DNA of 45,535 bases from an uncultured archaeon (GTDB lineage: Archaea; Altiarchaeota; Altiarchaeia; IMC4; SCGC-AAA252-I15), in NCBI GenBank assembly GCA_902384455.1, contig CABMCB010000056.1, positions 1-45,535 of the forward strand. The letters are read 5' to 3'. Both the position numbers and the translations under genes were made by a program. Under the pieces are notes generated by a model. The model was not told the DNA's origin. It was given only the letters and a program-made list of their open reading frames with translations, and searched no databases. Numbering within the stretch: position 1 is the stretch's first letter; each line of letters opens with the position of its first letter. Positions 33,147 to 40,860 of this stretch are shown piece by piece.

Positions 33147-34196
33147 TTAAGGTTTCAACTGCGTCGTCATGTTGCTCAAGCTTAAAGAAAGCTTCTTGTT
33201 TTCCTCATCAATAGCCTTCACTTGAGTCCTACAATCACTGCGTAAAGTCAGATTCACGATGTTCATGCAACGAGACTCATCCACCTCATCCTTAGCGACA
33301 TCTATAAAGCAAAGCTCCGCAGGGTACTCGGCCGTTATCTTCCGGCATATGGTGATGTTAGGCGCAAACGCGTTGACTCTCTGGTAGCACCAGTCTCTGC
33401 TGTTGTTTTCGCTTATGCTCACGCAGAAGCTTACGTTCTTTTCAACTATGGCTTTGCATCTTAAGCGGGTGTCCTGCGTCTTAATCAAGTCGCAGACTTC
33501 GGTGTTTTTTGTCGCCGTCGCGGAAGAAAACAGACAGCTTTCCTTCCGTCCAGAATCGGCTATATTGTCGCAGAAGCTGCTGTTCTTCAAAGTAGTCCCC
33601 AATCCAAGGAAACACTCATCCTTCTCGAAAGCGTCAGCAAGACTCTCGCACAAAACCGGATTACCAGACAAAACCGCAATGTTCCTGACGCACTCATCCT
33701 TCAGCAACTGAGCGCTCATTTTAACGCACAAAGACTGATTCAACGCCTCAGCAGCCGAATCATAATAACACCGGTCCCTGTTAACCGAAGTATTAAACTT
33801 CAAGCAATCATCATCCAGCTGCGACACATTGACTACGGGAGCGCAAGTAGGGCAGACTCCGCCGCAATCAACACCCAACTCCGTTCCATCCATAACGCCA
33901 TTAGCGCAAGAAACGGAACTGTTCCCGCCACCGCTAACCACAATATAAACAGACAAAACAAGCAACAAAACAATCAAAGCCCAAAAAACCTTAAGCCCCA
34001 ACGAAGGAATAAAAGAACAAGACGGCAAAAAAGGACACGAGGACGCAACATCAACCTTCTTCTCACTCATCACCATCTTCTCCCGTGAAACACCAACAGT
34101 CCCCCGGACTTCCTCGACGGATTTCGTCTTCAAACTTTCCTCAACCTCTAACTTCTTAGAGGCCTTTTTCTTAGTTGCTCCTACTTTCTTTGTCAT
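33147..34196 (-). CDS. Membrane-anchored C-x11-C repeat protein A
   Basis: A Lys-rich cytoplasmic N-terminus of about 50 residues, a short 'SSCPFLPSC' motif, and a TM helix at about 68-89 precede the extracellular part. That part opens with 'CANGVMDGTELGVDCGGVC', a small Cys motif common in archaeal and eukaryotic surface proteins. Eight C-x11-C units follow (from Cys131/143 to Cys310/322), with 13-residue linkers except one of 10. It ends in a predicted helix. The start is fixed by a strong Shine-Dalgarno AAGGAGGG at 34205-34212, which is encoded within the last codons (GGA-GGG) of the upstream FKBP gene. Function unknown; probable rigid disulfide-stabilised surface stalk. Confidence 0.82.
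   Translation of the reverse strand: MTKKVGATKKKASKKLEVEESLKTKSVEEVRGTVGVSREKMVMSEKKVDVASSCPFLPSCSFIPSLGLKVFWALIVLLLVLSVYIVVSGGGNSSVSCANGVMDGTELGVDCGGVCPTCAPVVNVSQLDDDCLKFNTSVNRDRCYYDSAAEALNQSLCVKMSAQLLKDECVRNIAVLSGNPVLCESLADAFEKDECFLGLGTTLKNSSFCDNIADSGRKESCLFSSATATKNTEVCDLIKTQDTRLRCKAIVEKNVSFCVSISENNSRDWCYQRVNAFAPNITICRKITAEYPAELCFIDVAKDEVDESRCMNIVNLTLRSDCRTQVKAIDEENKKLSLSLSNMTTQLKP
33231..33806 (-). repeat. Eight C-x11-C repeats of protein A
   Basis: All eight units have exactly 11 residues between paired cysteines. Six of seven linkers are 13 residues and the fifth is 10. Hydrophobic +3 and charged residues before the second Cys recur across units. Confidence 0.88.
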
Positions 34197-34199
34197 GTA

Positions 34200-35168
34200 T
34201 TACCCTCCTTCCGTATAATTCACTGCTGTAATCGTGATATTAAACACTAAAGATTCACCCGCAAGCGGATGATTGAAGTCCAAAGTGATAGTGTCATTAG
34301 AAACATTACGCACCACCGCAAGACCAGCACCAGTAGAAATAATAGTCCCCACCTTAGGGTCAAGAGGCCGTATGACGACGCTTTCCACAACACCCGTCGA
34401 ATTCAACTCAGCCAATATCTGGTCCAAATCACCCGCCACCTTAAGGTAACCCGTATCGCCCAACGGCTCAGCCTGAAGATTAGACGCCTCCTCATCAACC
34501 CTCTCCTCAATGCTCACCACAGCCGGACCCAGATTAGTGTCCACGACCTGCCCAACCTGCGGGTCATGACGCAAATAAACAGTGCCGTTAACAACAGCAA
34601 GAACAGTCATAGGCCACTGCAAATCAGGCAAAAGAAGAGTCTCATTCGCATTAGGCTGCTTGCCAACATCCTGAACGAACCGTTCAACAGAAGTTGAAAT
34701 AACCCTCGGAGCCCACTGCTCCCTCGGAGCCGGCACCAAAGCATCAGCTTTGCGCTCCCCAAACGCCTCCTCAGGCGCCAAAAAAACCTGCTTAAAATCA
34801 CCCACCCTCATACCAACAAGAGCCGCATCAAGACCAGAAATAACCTTTCCGTCACCGACAACCACAACAAGAGGCCCATACTGCCTTTTAGAGTCATAGA
34901 TCCCCGCCGCATCAGCAACTTCGGCAATACTGGAGTCAAATATGCTCCCGTTAAGATACGCCCCGACGTAATTAAAATAAACGACGTCCCCAACCCTGAT
35001 GGACGGAAAAATAGACGTCTTAACCGGAAGTTGATGATAAGCCAAAAGCAAAACAACTAATACGGCCAAAAAAATAGAGATACTTTTGTAGGATAAGAGC
35101 CCACTTTTCAGGCTGCCGCCAACCTCATTTCCCGTTTCTAACGTCGAACTCCTGATTCCTTTAGCCAT
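34200..35168 (-). CDS. Membrane-anchored long FKBP-type peptidyl-prolyl isomerase
   Basis: ATG at 35168 is chosen over an upstream in-frame start because GGAGGGAG lies 4-12 nt before it. A basic N-terminus and one TM helix (about residues 30-50) place the rest outside the cell. The FKBP core begins 'RVGDVVYFNYVGAYLNGSIFDSS', continues with 'VVVGDGKVISGLDAALVGMRVGDFKQVFLAPEEAFGER', and closes at the C-terminus with 'FNHPLAGESLVFNITI', the archaeal long-FKBP pattern with an inserted flap domain. It isomerises proline bonds and may chaperone folding. A further domain of about 70 residues with 'ILAELNSTGVVESVVIRPL' lies within the insertion. First gene of the Cys-repeat operon. Confidence 0.88.
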   Translation of the reverse strand: MAKGIRSSTLETGNEVGGSLKSGLLSYKSISIFLAVLVVLLLAYHQLPVKTSIFPSIRVGDVVYFNYVGAYLNGSIFDSSIAEVADAAGIYDSKRQYGPLVVVVGDGKVISGLDAALVGMRVGDFKQVFLAPEEAFGERKADALVPAPREQWAPRVISTSVERFVQDVGKQPNANETLLLPDLQWPMTVLAVVNGTVYLRHDPQVGQVVDTNLGPAVVSIEERVDEEASNLQAEPLGDTGYLKVAGDLDQILAELNSTGVVESVVIRPLDPKVGTIISTGAGLAVVRNVSNDTITLDFNHPLAGESLVFNITITAVNYTEGG

Positions 35169-35269
35169 ATATCTCCCTCCAAAAATTTTACGCTTCAGAA
35201 CAGCACGAACCTTTTTTATCAACACCCAATACAACAAACATGTACGGCGTAACCTAACAATTCATAAAC

Positions 35270-35301
35270 ACGTACGTCTTTAAATGCTAAGCATACGTAT
35301 G
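35270..35301 (+). promoter_or_regulatory. TATA box flanked by two palindromes upstream of the second FKBP gene
   Basis: TTTAAATG at 35279-35286 is centred 27 nt before the ATG at 35310 (leaderless). It is flanked by palindromes ACGTACGT (35270-35277) and CATACGTATG (35292-35301), both built on a TACGT/ACGTA core. Symmetric sites on both sides of a TATA box are typical positions for an archaeal repressor operator. Confidence 0.45.
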
Positions 35302-35309
35302 GCAGTAAA

Positions 35310-36113
35310 ATGAAAATCGGCACAATACTCACAATAACAACAGTACTGTTTTTCTCCCTATGCATGTCCACCCAAGACGGCCAGACCAACCAAAATCCAA
35401 CTGCTGCACCCCCTCAACCCGTAAAAATAGGAGAACGCGTCAGAATAGGCGACATAGTCAGCATATCATCGACAGTACGACTCCAAAACGGAACAATACT
35501 CGACACCACAGAACGCGCCATAGCCGAAGCCAACGGAATATTCAACGAAAACGAACGATACGCCCCAATAGTCGTCCGAGTAGGCCGAGGAGAAATAATA
35601 CCCGGAATAGAACAAGCCCTAGTAGAAATGCAAGTAGGCGAAACAAGGAACCTGACCGTGCCACCCGAACTAGGCTACGGCTTCCCAGACCCCCGGCTAT
35701 ACAACTGGGTACCCATAATCGCGGCCTTAGACTCAACGATGGAAATCAACCGGACGTTAATCGAACAAGAAAACTTGACGGACATTAAAGTCGGAGAAAC
35801 CCTATTGCACCCGACATTCGGACTCAGAGCAAGCGTCATCAACGTAACAAACGAAACAGTAACAATACAATACGTGCCAGGAGTCACATCCTACGTCAAC
35901 ACGGAATTCGGAAGCACCACATTCACCGTAATCAACGGCACAACAGTCCTAATGATACTGCCCAACTTAACCGCCGGAGACAGAATCGAAACCCAAACCG
36001 GCTACGCGAGAATAGCCGAATCCAACAAAACACACTACCTAATAGACGAAAACAACCCCTACGCAGGAAGAACACTCGTCTACGAAATCAAAATAAACGA
36101 CATAGAAGGCTAA
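35310..36113 (+). CDS. Extracytoplasmic FKBP-type peptidyl-prolyl isomerase, lipoprotein-like
   Basis: A short hydrophobic N-terminus ending in 'FFSLC' (Cys18) suggests a signal peptide with a possible lipobox. The FKBP core opens with 'RIGDIVSISSTVRLQNGTILDTTE', has 'VRVGRGEIIPGIEQALVEMQVGETRNLTVPPELGYG', and ends with 'NPYAGRTLVYEIKINDI'. A flap insertion of about 100 residues lies between, as in the divergent paralogue at 34.2-35.2 kb. 267 residues. It has its own leaderless promoter. Two extracytoplasmic FKBPs back to back, one next to Cys-repeat proteins, suggest specialised envelope folding. Converges with the malic enzyme gene (1-nt gap). Confidence 0.88.
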   Translation: MKIGTILTITTVLFFSLCMSTQDGQTNQNPTAAPPQPVKIGERVRIGDIVSISSTVRLQNGTILDTTERAIAEANGIFNENERYAPIVVRVGRGEIIPGIEQALVEMQVGETRNLTVPPELGYGFPDPRLYNWVPIIAALDSTMEINRTLIEQENLTDIKVGETLLHPTFGLRASVINVTNETVTIQYVPGVTSYVNTEFGSTTFTVINGTTVLMILPNLTAGDRIETQTGYARIAESNKTHYLIDENNPYAGRTLVYEIKINDIEG

Positions 36114-36114
36114 A

Positions 36115-37302
36115 TTACGGCCTAACAACTCCCTCCTCAACAGCCTTAATGCGCACAGCTTCAGCCACTTTACCCGCCACCTTCTTATCCAAAGGCGAAG
36201 GCAAAATACGCGTCGAAGTCGGCTTTTTAACCAAAGACGCAAGCGCAAAAGCAGCAGCATTCTTCATCCCATCCGTAATCCTGACCGCACGAGCATCCAA
36301 AGCACCCCTAAAAACACCCGGAAAAGCCAGAACATTATTCACCTGATTAGGAAAATCGCTGCGGCCAGTAGCAACAATAGCCGCCCCAGCATTCTTAGCC
36401 GCAACAGGAACAATCTCAGGCTCAGGATTAGCCATAGCAATCACAATAGCATCATCAGCCATCGACTTAACCATCTCCTCAGTAACAACACCCCCCTTAG
36501 AAACACCAATAAAAACGTCGGCACCCACCATAGCATCAGCCAAAGAACCCAACTTATTAGTCCGGTCAGTACCAGAAGCAATCCTCTGCTTATACGAATT
36601 CAAATCCTTACGGCCGCGATAAATAATCCCTTTGCTGTCGCACACTATTATGTCCCTGAAAGGCCTGCAAAACCCGTCTTCACCAGAGAAATCGCATATC
36701 CTCTGGACAATGCTGTATCCGGCGGCGCCCGCGCCGTTTATGACGACCTTAATGTCGTCAAGGCTTTTTCCCACCACTTTAGACGAATTCAAAAGAGCAG
36801 CCCAGACGACGATAGCCGTCCCATGCTGGTCGTCGTGGAACACAGGTATGCCTATGTCCTGCAGCTGGTCTTCCACGTCGAAGCATCTGGGCGCACTAAT
36901 GTCCTCGAGGTTTATTCCGCCAAACGACGGCGCCATGCCTCTGACTGAAGCGACTATCCCCTCGACGCTCTGGTCCCTTAAGACAATCGGTACAGCATCG
37001 ATTCCTCCGAATTCCTTAAACAAAAGGCATTTACCCTCCATGACGGGCATGGCCGCCTCAGCCCCGATATTGCCAAGCCCCAACACTGCGCTTCCGTCGC
37101 TGACAACCGCAATGGTATTGCCCCTGCCGGTGTATTCATAAGAAAGCTTCGGGTCCGAAGCGATTCGCCTGCATGGCTCGGCCACACCAGGAGTGTACAA
37201 AAGACTTAAGTCGCGTTTAGAACGCACTTTCATCTTTGGGGAAACAGAAAGCTTGCCTTTCAGCTTCCTGTGAAGCTCTAATGAATCATCGTAAATTGTC
37301 AT
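36115..37302 (-). CDS. NAD(P)-dependent malic enzyme
   Basis: Oxidative decarboxylation of malate to pyruvate and CO2. Family features in order: 'SLLYTPGVAEPCRRI' near residue 34 with the catalytic Tyr, 'VSDGSAVLGLGNIGA' around 67, 'GINLEDISAPRCFDVE' with metal ligands, 'FHDDQHGTAIVVWAALLN', the dinucleotide fold 'VVINGAGAAGYS', and 'AMANPEPEI'. The length of about 395 residues corresponds to the short bacterial/archaeal class without the phosphotransacetylase tail. ATG at 37302 is preferred over 37314 by the normal 'TIYDDSLELHR' start. Works with malate dehydrogenase and citrate synthase of this window around oxaloacetate and pyruvate. Confidence 0.93.
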   Translation of the reverse strand: MTIYDDSLELHRKLKGKLSVSPKMKVRSKRDLSLLYTPGVAEPCRRIASDPKLSYEYTGRGNTIAVVSDGSAVLGLGNIGAEAAMPVMEGKCLLFKEFGGIDAVPIVLRDQSVEGIVASVRGMAPSFGGINLEDISAPRCFDVEDQLQDIGIPVFHDDQHGTAIVVWAALLNSSKVVGKSLDDIKVVINGAGAAGYSIVQRICDFSGEDGFCRPFRDIIVCDSKGIIYRGRKDLNSYKQRIASGTDRTNKLGSLADAMVGADVFIGVSKGGVVTEEMVKSMADDAIVIAMANPEPEIVPVAAKNAGAAIVATGRSDFPNQVNNVLAFPGVFRGALDARAVRITDGMKNAAAFALASLVKKPTSTRILPSPLDKKVAGKVAEAVRIKAVEEGVVRP

Positions 37303-37365
37303 CCTCAACACCAATGGAAAAACTCAGAAATAAAGATGACTGGTTTTAAAACAAAATTAAAGACG

Positions 37366-37373
37366 TATTTATT
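37366..37373 (+). promoter_or_regulatory. TATA box of unknown 332-residue gene
   Basis: TATTTATT, centred about 28 nt before the ATG at 37398, predicts a transcript with at most a couple of leader bases. No Shine-Dalgarno is present. Confidence 0.5.
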
Positions 37374-37397
37374 CACAGCATCATGGATTCTAACTAA

Positions 37398-38396
37398 ATG
37401 GCCTCCACGCAATTCCAGCAAATCCGGGACAAACTATTGAAGACAGTAGAATCAGCAGTAGCCCAAAGCATAGCCTCGGAAGAAGTGCCTCCGCTTAAAC
37501 AATTTAAGCCTGAAAGACCCGAAGAAGAAAGACTCCCCGCAAGAGAACAATACAAACCGACAACACCCGTAGCAACAGTAAACGAACCAGTCGCAGAAAA
37601 AACAGGCAGCATACTCTCACTACAAGAAGACGCCGAAAGAATAATCGCCTCACTAGCAACAAGCCCCCCACAACAAAGAAAACTACTGCTATCACAACTA
37701 AAAGAACTGCAGATAGAAGCATCAGCAATAGGACAACAATTCTGGGCCGACAAAGACCTAGCGGCAGACCGCCTGACACCCGAAATAGGTCAGGACACAG
37801 TAATACGAAACCCCTCCTTAGCAGGAAGCCTGCTGAAGGTAATCGGCCGGCCTGACATCGCCCAACGGATGGGCTTCGCGACAGAACCATACGCAGCAGA
37901 CATCACAACCGTTACACGCTACGCAAACCCCACAGACGTACCCGAACTAGAAACGTTCTACACTGGCACCCAAGAAACGTTAGAACGACTAGAGCAACTA
38001 GACCCAGAAACAGCAAGGCAAACTCCTGAAGCCCAGAGAAAAAACCTCTTACTACTGGCCGCCGCAATAGTGAACGCCGCAGAAAACCCCCGCCTGCCAA
38101 ACGCTACCGAACACCCCATAGCAGAAGGCGCACAGGAATACCGCCGCTTCCTAAGCAACCTCGACGACACCCAAAAAGACACACGCTTCGCAAGAGCAGG
38201 CGTCGACGACCCAAACACAATAGCAATGGCCGCTCTCTACATAACAGACCACACATCCCCAGACCGCATAACAAGCGACCCACCCGCAAGAATAAACGAC
38301 GCATTCAAAGACCCGCAAAAACTCCTGGAAGCAGCCGTACTACTATCTTTAATCCGAGAAAACCCCGCCGAAGAAACAAGGCAGTTGGCGGCGTAA
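37398..38396 (+). CDS. Unrecognised soluble protein
   Basis: 332 residues, predicted cytoplasmic, mostly helical, acidic. The first 70 residues are Pro/Glu-rich and probably disordered. Helical segments follow: about 75-120 with 'SLQEDAERIIASLATSPPQQRKLLLSQLKELQ', and a region 190-330 with several short helices separated by Asp/Pro turns ('LDDTQKDTRFARAGVDDPNTIAMAALYI'). No signal, TM or catalytic motif is recognised. Codon use is strongly A/C-ending. It has a clean leaderless promoter and is followed 34 nt later by carS, which has its own TATA-like box. Probably lineage-specific. Confidence 0.6.
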   Translation: MASTQFQQIRDKLLKTVESAVAQSIASEEVPPLKQFKPERPEEERLPAREQYKPTTPVATVNEPVAEKTGSILSLQEDAERIIASLATSPPQQRKLLLSQLKELQIEASAIGQQFWADKDLAADRLTPEIGQDTVIRNPSLAGSLLKVIGRPDIAQRMGFATEPYAADITTVTRYANPTDVPELETFYTGTQETLERLEQLDPETARQTPEAQRKNLLLLAAAIVNAAENPRLPNATEHPIAEGAQEYRRFLSNLDDTQKDTRFARAGVDDPNTIAMAALYITDHTSPDRITSDPPARINDAFKDPQKLLEAAVLLSLIRENPAEETRQLAA

Positions 38397-38430
38397 AAAC
38401 CCTTTTAACGAACCACCCCCATTAAATACC

Positions 38431-38994
38431 ATGCTGGCCGACCTCCTCATAGAGGCCCTCTGGTTCATACTACCCGCCTACATAGCCAACTCAACCGCAC
38501 CCGACGTAGCCGCACTAACGCGATTCAGAGGAAAAACGCACCCGATAGACGGAGAAAAGAAATTCCGCGGCCAACGGGTGTTCGGAGAAGGGAAGAGCTG
38601 GGAAGGATTAATCGGCGGAGTGTTGGCTGGAACGATCGTTGGAGCAATACAGATGGTCGTCCGACCGCAAGCTCAGGCGATTTTCACATCAAACGTGTCG
38701 CCTGCGATAAATCTGCCCACACACTCCATTGAACTCGCCTTTCTTCTGGCTTTCGGAGCCCTCGCAGGAGACATAGTAGGAAGCTTCCTTAAGCGCCGCG
38801 TGGGAATGCCGCGCGGAAGCCCCGCCCCACTTTTAGACCAACTCGACTTCGTCTACGGCGCAGTCATACTAAGCTGGCTGGTTTCGCCGATAAGACTCGA
38901 CTACTTCGGAATACTCGCATTCATAACCCTGCCCATACACCTCATAAGCAACATAATCGCCTGGAGAATCAAAATCAAAAAAGAACCCTGGTGA
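38431..38994 (+). CDS. carS: CDP-archaeol synthase
   Basis: Integral membrane enzyme that transfers CMP from CTP to digeranylgeranylglyceryl phosphate, the step before polar head-group addition in archaeal lipids. Hallmarks: N-terminal 'ILPAYIANSTAP', 'HPIDGEKKFRGQRVFGEGKSWEGLIGGVLAG', and 'GDIVGSFLKRRVGMPRGSPAPLLDQLDFVYGA' (metal-binding Asp cluster, as in CdsA). Four to five TM helices in 187 residues, the usual size. CTTTTAACG at 38401-38409 lies about 25 nt before the ATG. Strong evidence that the genome is archaeal. Confidence 0.95.
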   Translation: MLADLLIEALWFILPAYIANSTAPDVAALTRFRGKTHPIDGEKKFRGQRVFGEGKSWEGLIGGVLAGTIVGAIQMVVRPQAQAIFTSNVSPAINLPTHSIELAFLLAFGALAGDIVGSFLKRRVGMPRGSPAPLLDQLDFVYGAVILSWLVSPIRLDYFGILAFITLPIHLISNIIAWRIKIKKEPW

Positions 38995-38999
38995 AGGGT

Positions 39000-39009
39000 C
39001 AATATATTT
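39000..39009 (+). promoter_or_regulatory. TATA box of the 604-residue gene
   Basis: CAATATATTT is centred about 30 nt before the ATG at 39035. A TACGTA core (39020-39025) recurs between the box and the start, similar to the palindrome in front of the second FKBP gene. Confidence 0.5.
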
Positions 39010-39034
39010 CTCTAAAACTTACGTATACTACCTG

Positions 39035-40849
39035 ATGCATACTCAGCGAACAGGAGAAGGCGGAGTTCCATTACCACCGCCCTCCCCGTGGGTCGGCATT
39101 CCAGCCATACCCGAAGACGAAAGAGACGCCCTCAAGACGCCCTCGGCCGCATTAGCCTTCATTTCAGACGGAATAAAAGACCTTAACCCGCGGAGATTCC
39201 TCATAAGAGAAAAACCCTTTATACTCGGGCCCGGAGAACCCCGCGAACCTACTGTCCGAAGAGGCTACTCGCAGGCCGTGAAGGACTTAGACACAACCCT
39301 ACAACCCACACTAAACCTCGCAAACTTCATTGAACTAGAAGTTTCAAAGCCGATAGCTCAACTGCTAAACGGCGGAGTCCCACTTGAACTGCACCGAGGA
39401 AGCCCAGACGACTGCATGGCATCACTAAGCCAAAGAGGCTACACCAGATTTTACGCCGTAAAAACGCCCATAGGACCCCCACTATTCCTCGCGGCCTCAC
39501 GCGATAAATACGTCTTCGCCATGGCCGGCCTGTTCGGAGACGACGTTGTTTTGCACTATGAAGCTCTTGCGAAGTACCTACAGGTTAGGCCTACTGATTT
39601 GGATGTGTTTGATTACGGAAGAGACTATCGCGCTTTGGTGGAGGGAAGTCTTGAGCGCCATTCAGTGGAACCTGACGCTTTCATAATCGGCGGCTGGACC
39701 GGAGGAAAGATACTGGAGGTCAGAGAACAGTTAAGAAGGACTTTTTCTCAAATAACAGACCACTGGAAGACGTTTGTGCATGAAGGCGAAGAGGATATGC
39801 CGCTAAATCGGGTCATATTAAGGCGCCTAAGAGAGCCGTTAGACGGCCCTCCCGGAGAAACCAAGAAGGACCGCAATGTCCGAGGCCATTATGGTGACGT
39901 GTATGATGAATTACATGATTTTCTTGCCTCTCAAGAGACCGATAGGTTGTTCACCACGCCGGTAGGTGATATCATCAAAGATGGGCGCCTTTGCCAGAGG
40001 GCATACGATTTGTGGGAAAAGCTGAAGGGCCTGGGGAACCATAACACTAATGTTCCTGAGTTGCCTCAAGTGCGAGAAATAAAACATCCTGGCGGCTCCA
40101 AGATGTCTGTAAGAGCGCTGCCTTTGGATTCGACTAAAGTACTTGAGACTCTCACCGCAAATCCTCTCTCCATCGGCGTTCTCAAATACCGTGATTCACA
40201 CGGGGACGTTAGGACTCTGGCCGTATCGTCTTACCCCTATGGAGACATGTCCAGATACGTCACTGACGCCATTATCCCCCTGCACAGCCTCAAAACCCTT
40301 CTTTTTGTGGGAACAGCAGGCTCTATCCTAGGCGGAGACGATCCGCGGGACAAAATTCTTGTTGGAGACATTGGCGTGCCCATGAACGTTTTTTCCGACA
40401 CAGGCCGCCTTCTTAATCCTACTGTAGAAAACGGATTTCTGGAATACTTGGAGGGAGACATCAAGGCAGACGCGGGAATTTCAGAGCCCGCCGTCCTACC
40501 AAGGAGTGATTCCCGAAGAGAGAGGTTCATAGCCACGTCTCACGTTAACGTCGAGACGCCGTTCTTTGAGACGAAGCCCCACGTTGAAGCATGGAGAAGA
40601 GGGTATTTCGATTCAGTAGACGTGGAAGTCGGCGAAATATTCCAGGCCCTCGAATCCTCACGAGGAAGACGGCCTGCGTTTGGGGCGCTTTTGTACATGA
40701 GCGACGTCCTCGGAGCGCCAGGCTCCACGTTGGGGGAAGTTGAGAGAACAGCTTTAAGTCCCTCACGCTCAACTATCCTCGACGTCATCGTTCGGTACCT
40801 AGACGTCCAAGAAATACTGCCTTGGAATGAACCAATCACCCTCCAATGA
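39035..40849 (+). CDS. Unrecognised protein with C-terminal nucleoside-phosphorylase-like domain
   Basis: 604 residues, soluble. Residues about 365-600 carry a pattern like the PNP/UDP-phosphorylase and nucleosidase superfamily: 'KTLLFVGTAGSILGG' followed by 'ILVGDIGVPMNVFSDTG' (equivalent to vGtaG..., GDivip), then 'DSVDVEVGEIFQALE' (equivalent to VDMEtaa) and 'LLYMSDVLG' (equivalent to the SD base-contacting motif). Residues 80-330 are unrelated to anything recognised, with 'DAFIIGGWTGGKILEVREQL' near 220. The fold call is inference from motif order. If right, it may cleave N-glycosidic bonds. Codon use changes sharply near 39540. Own leaderless promoter. Confidence 0.6.
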   Translation: MHTQRTGEGGVPLPPPSPWVGIPAIPEDERDALKTPSAALAFISDGIKDLNPRRFLIREKPFILGPGEPREPTVRRGYSQAVKDLDTTLQPTLNLANFIELEVSKPIAQLLNGGVPLELHRGSPDDCMASLSQRGYTRFYAVKTPIGPPLFLAASRDKYVFAMAGLFGDDVVLHYEALAKYLQVRPTDLDVFDYGRDYRALVEGSLERHSVEPDAFIIGGWTGGKILEVREQLRRTFSQITDHWKTFVHEGEEDMPLNRVILRRLREPLDGPPGETKKDRNVRGHYGDVYDELHDFLASQETDRLFTTPVGDIIKDGRLCQRAYDLWEKLKGLGNHNTNVPELPQVREIKHPGGSKMSVRALPLDSTKVLETLTANPLSIGVLKYRDSHGDVRTLAVSSYPYGDMSRYVTDAIIPLHSLKTLLFVGTAGSILGGDDPRDKILVGDIGVPMNVFSDTGRLLNPTVENGFLEYLEGDIKADAGISEPAVLPRSDSRRERFIATSHVNVETPFFETKPHVEAWRRGYFDSVDVEVGEIFQALESSRGRRPAFGALLYMSDVLGAPGSTLGEVERTALSPSRSTILDVIVRYLDVQEILPWNEPITLQ

Positions 40850-40860
40850 ATAAACCAAAA

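Noticed and set aside
39020..39034. Attachment site or transposon end near TACGTA motifs
   Set aside because: No direct repeats, integrase or transposase is nearby; promoter-related palindromes explain the motif better.
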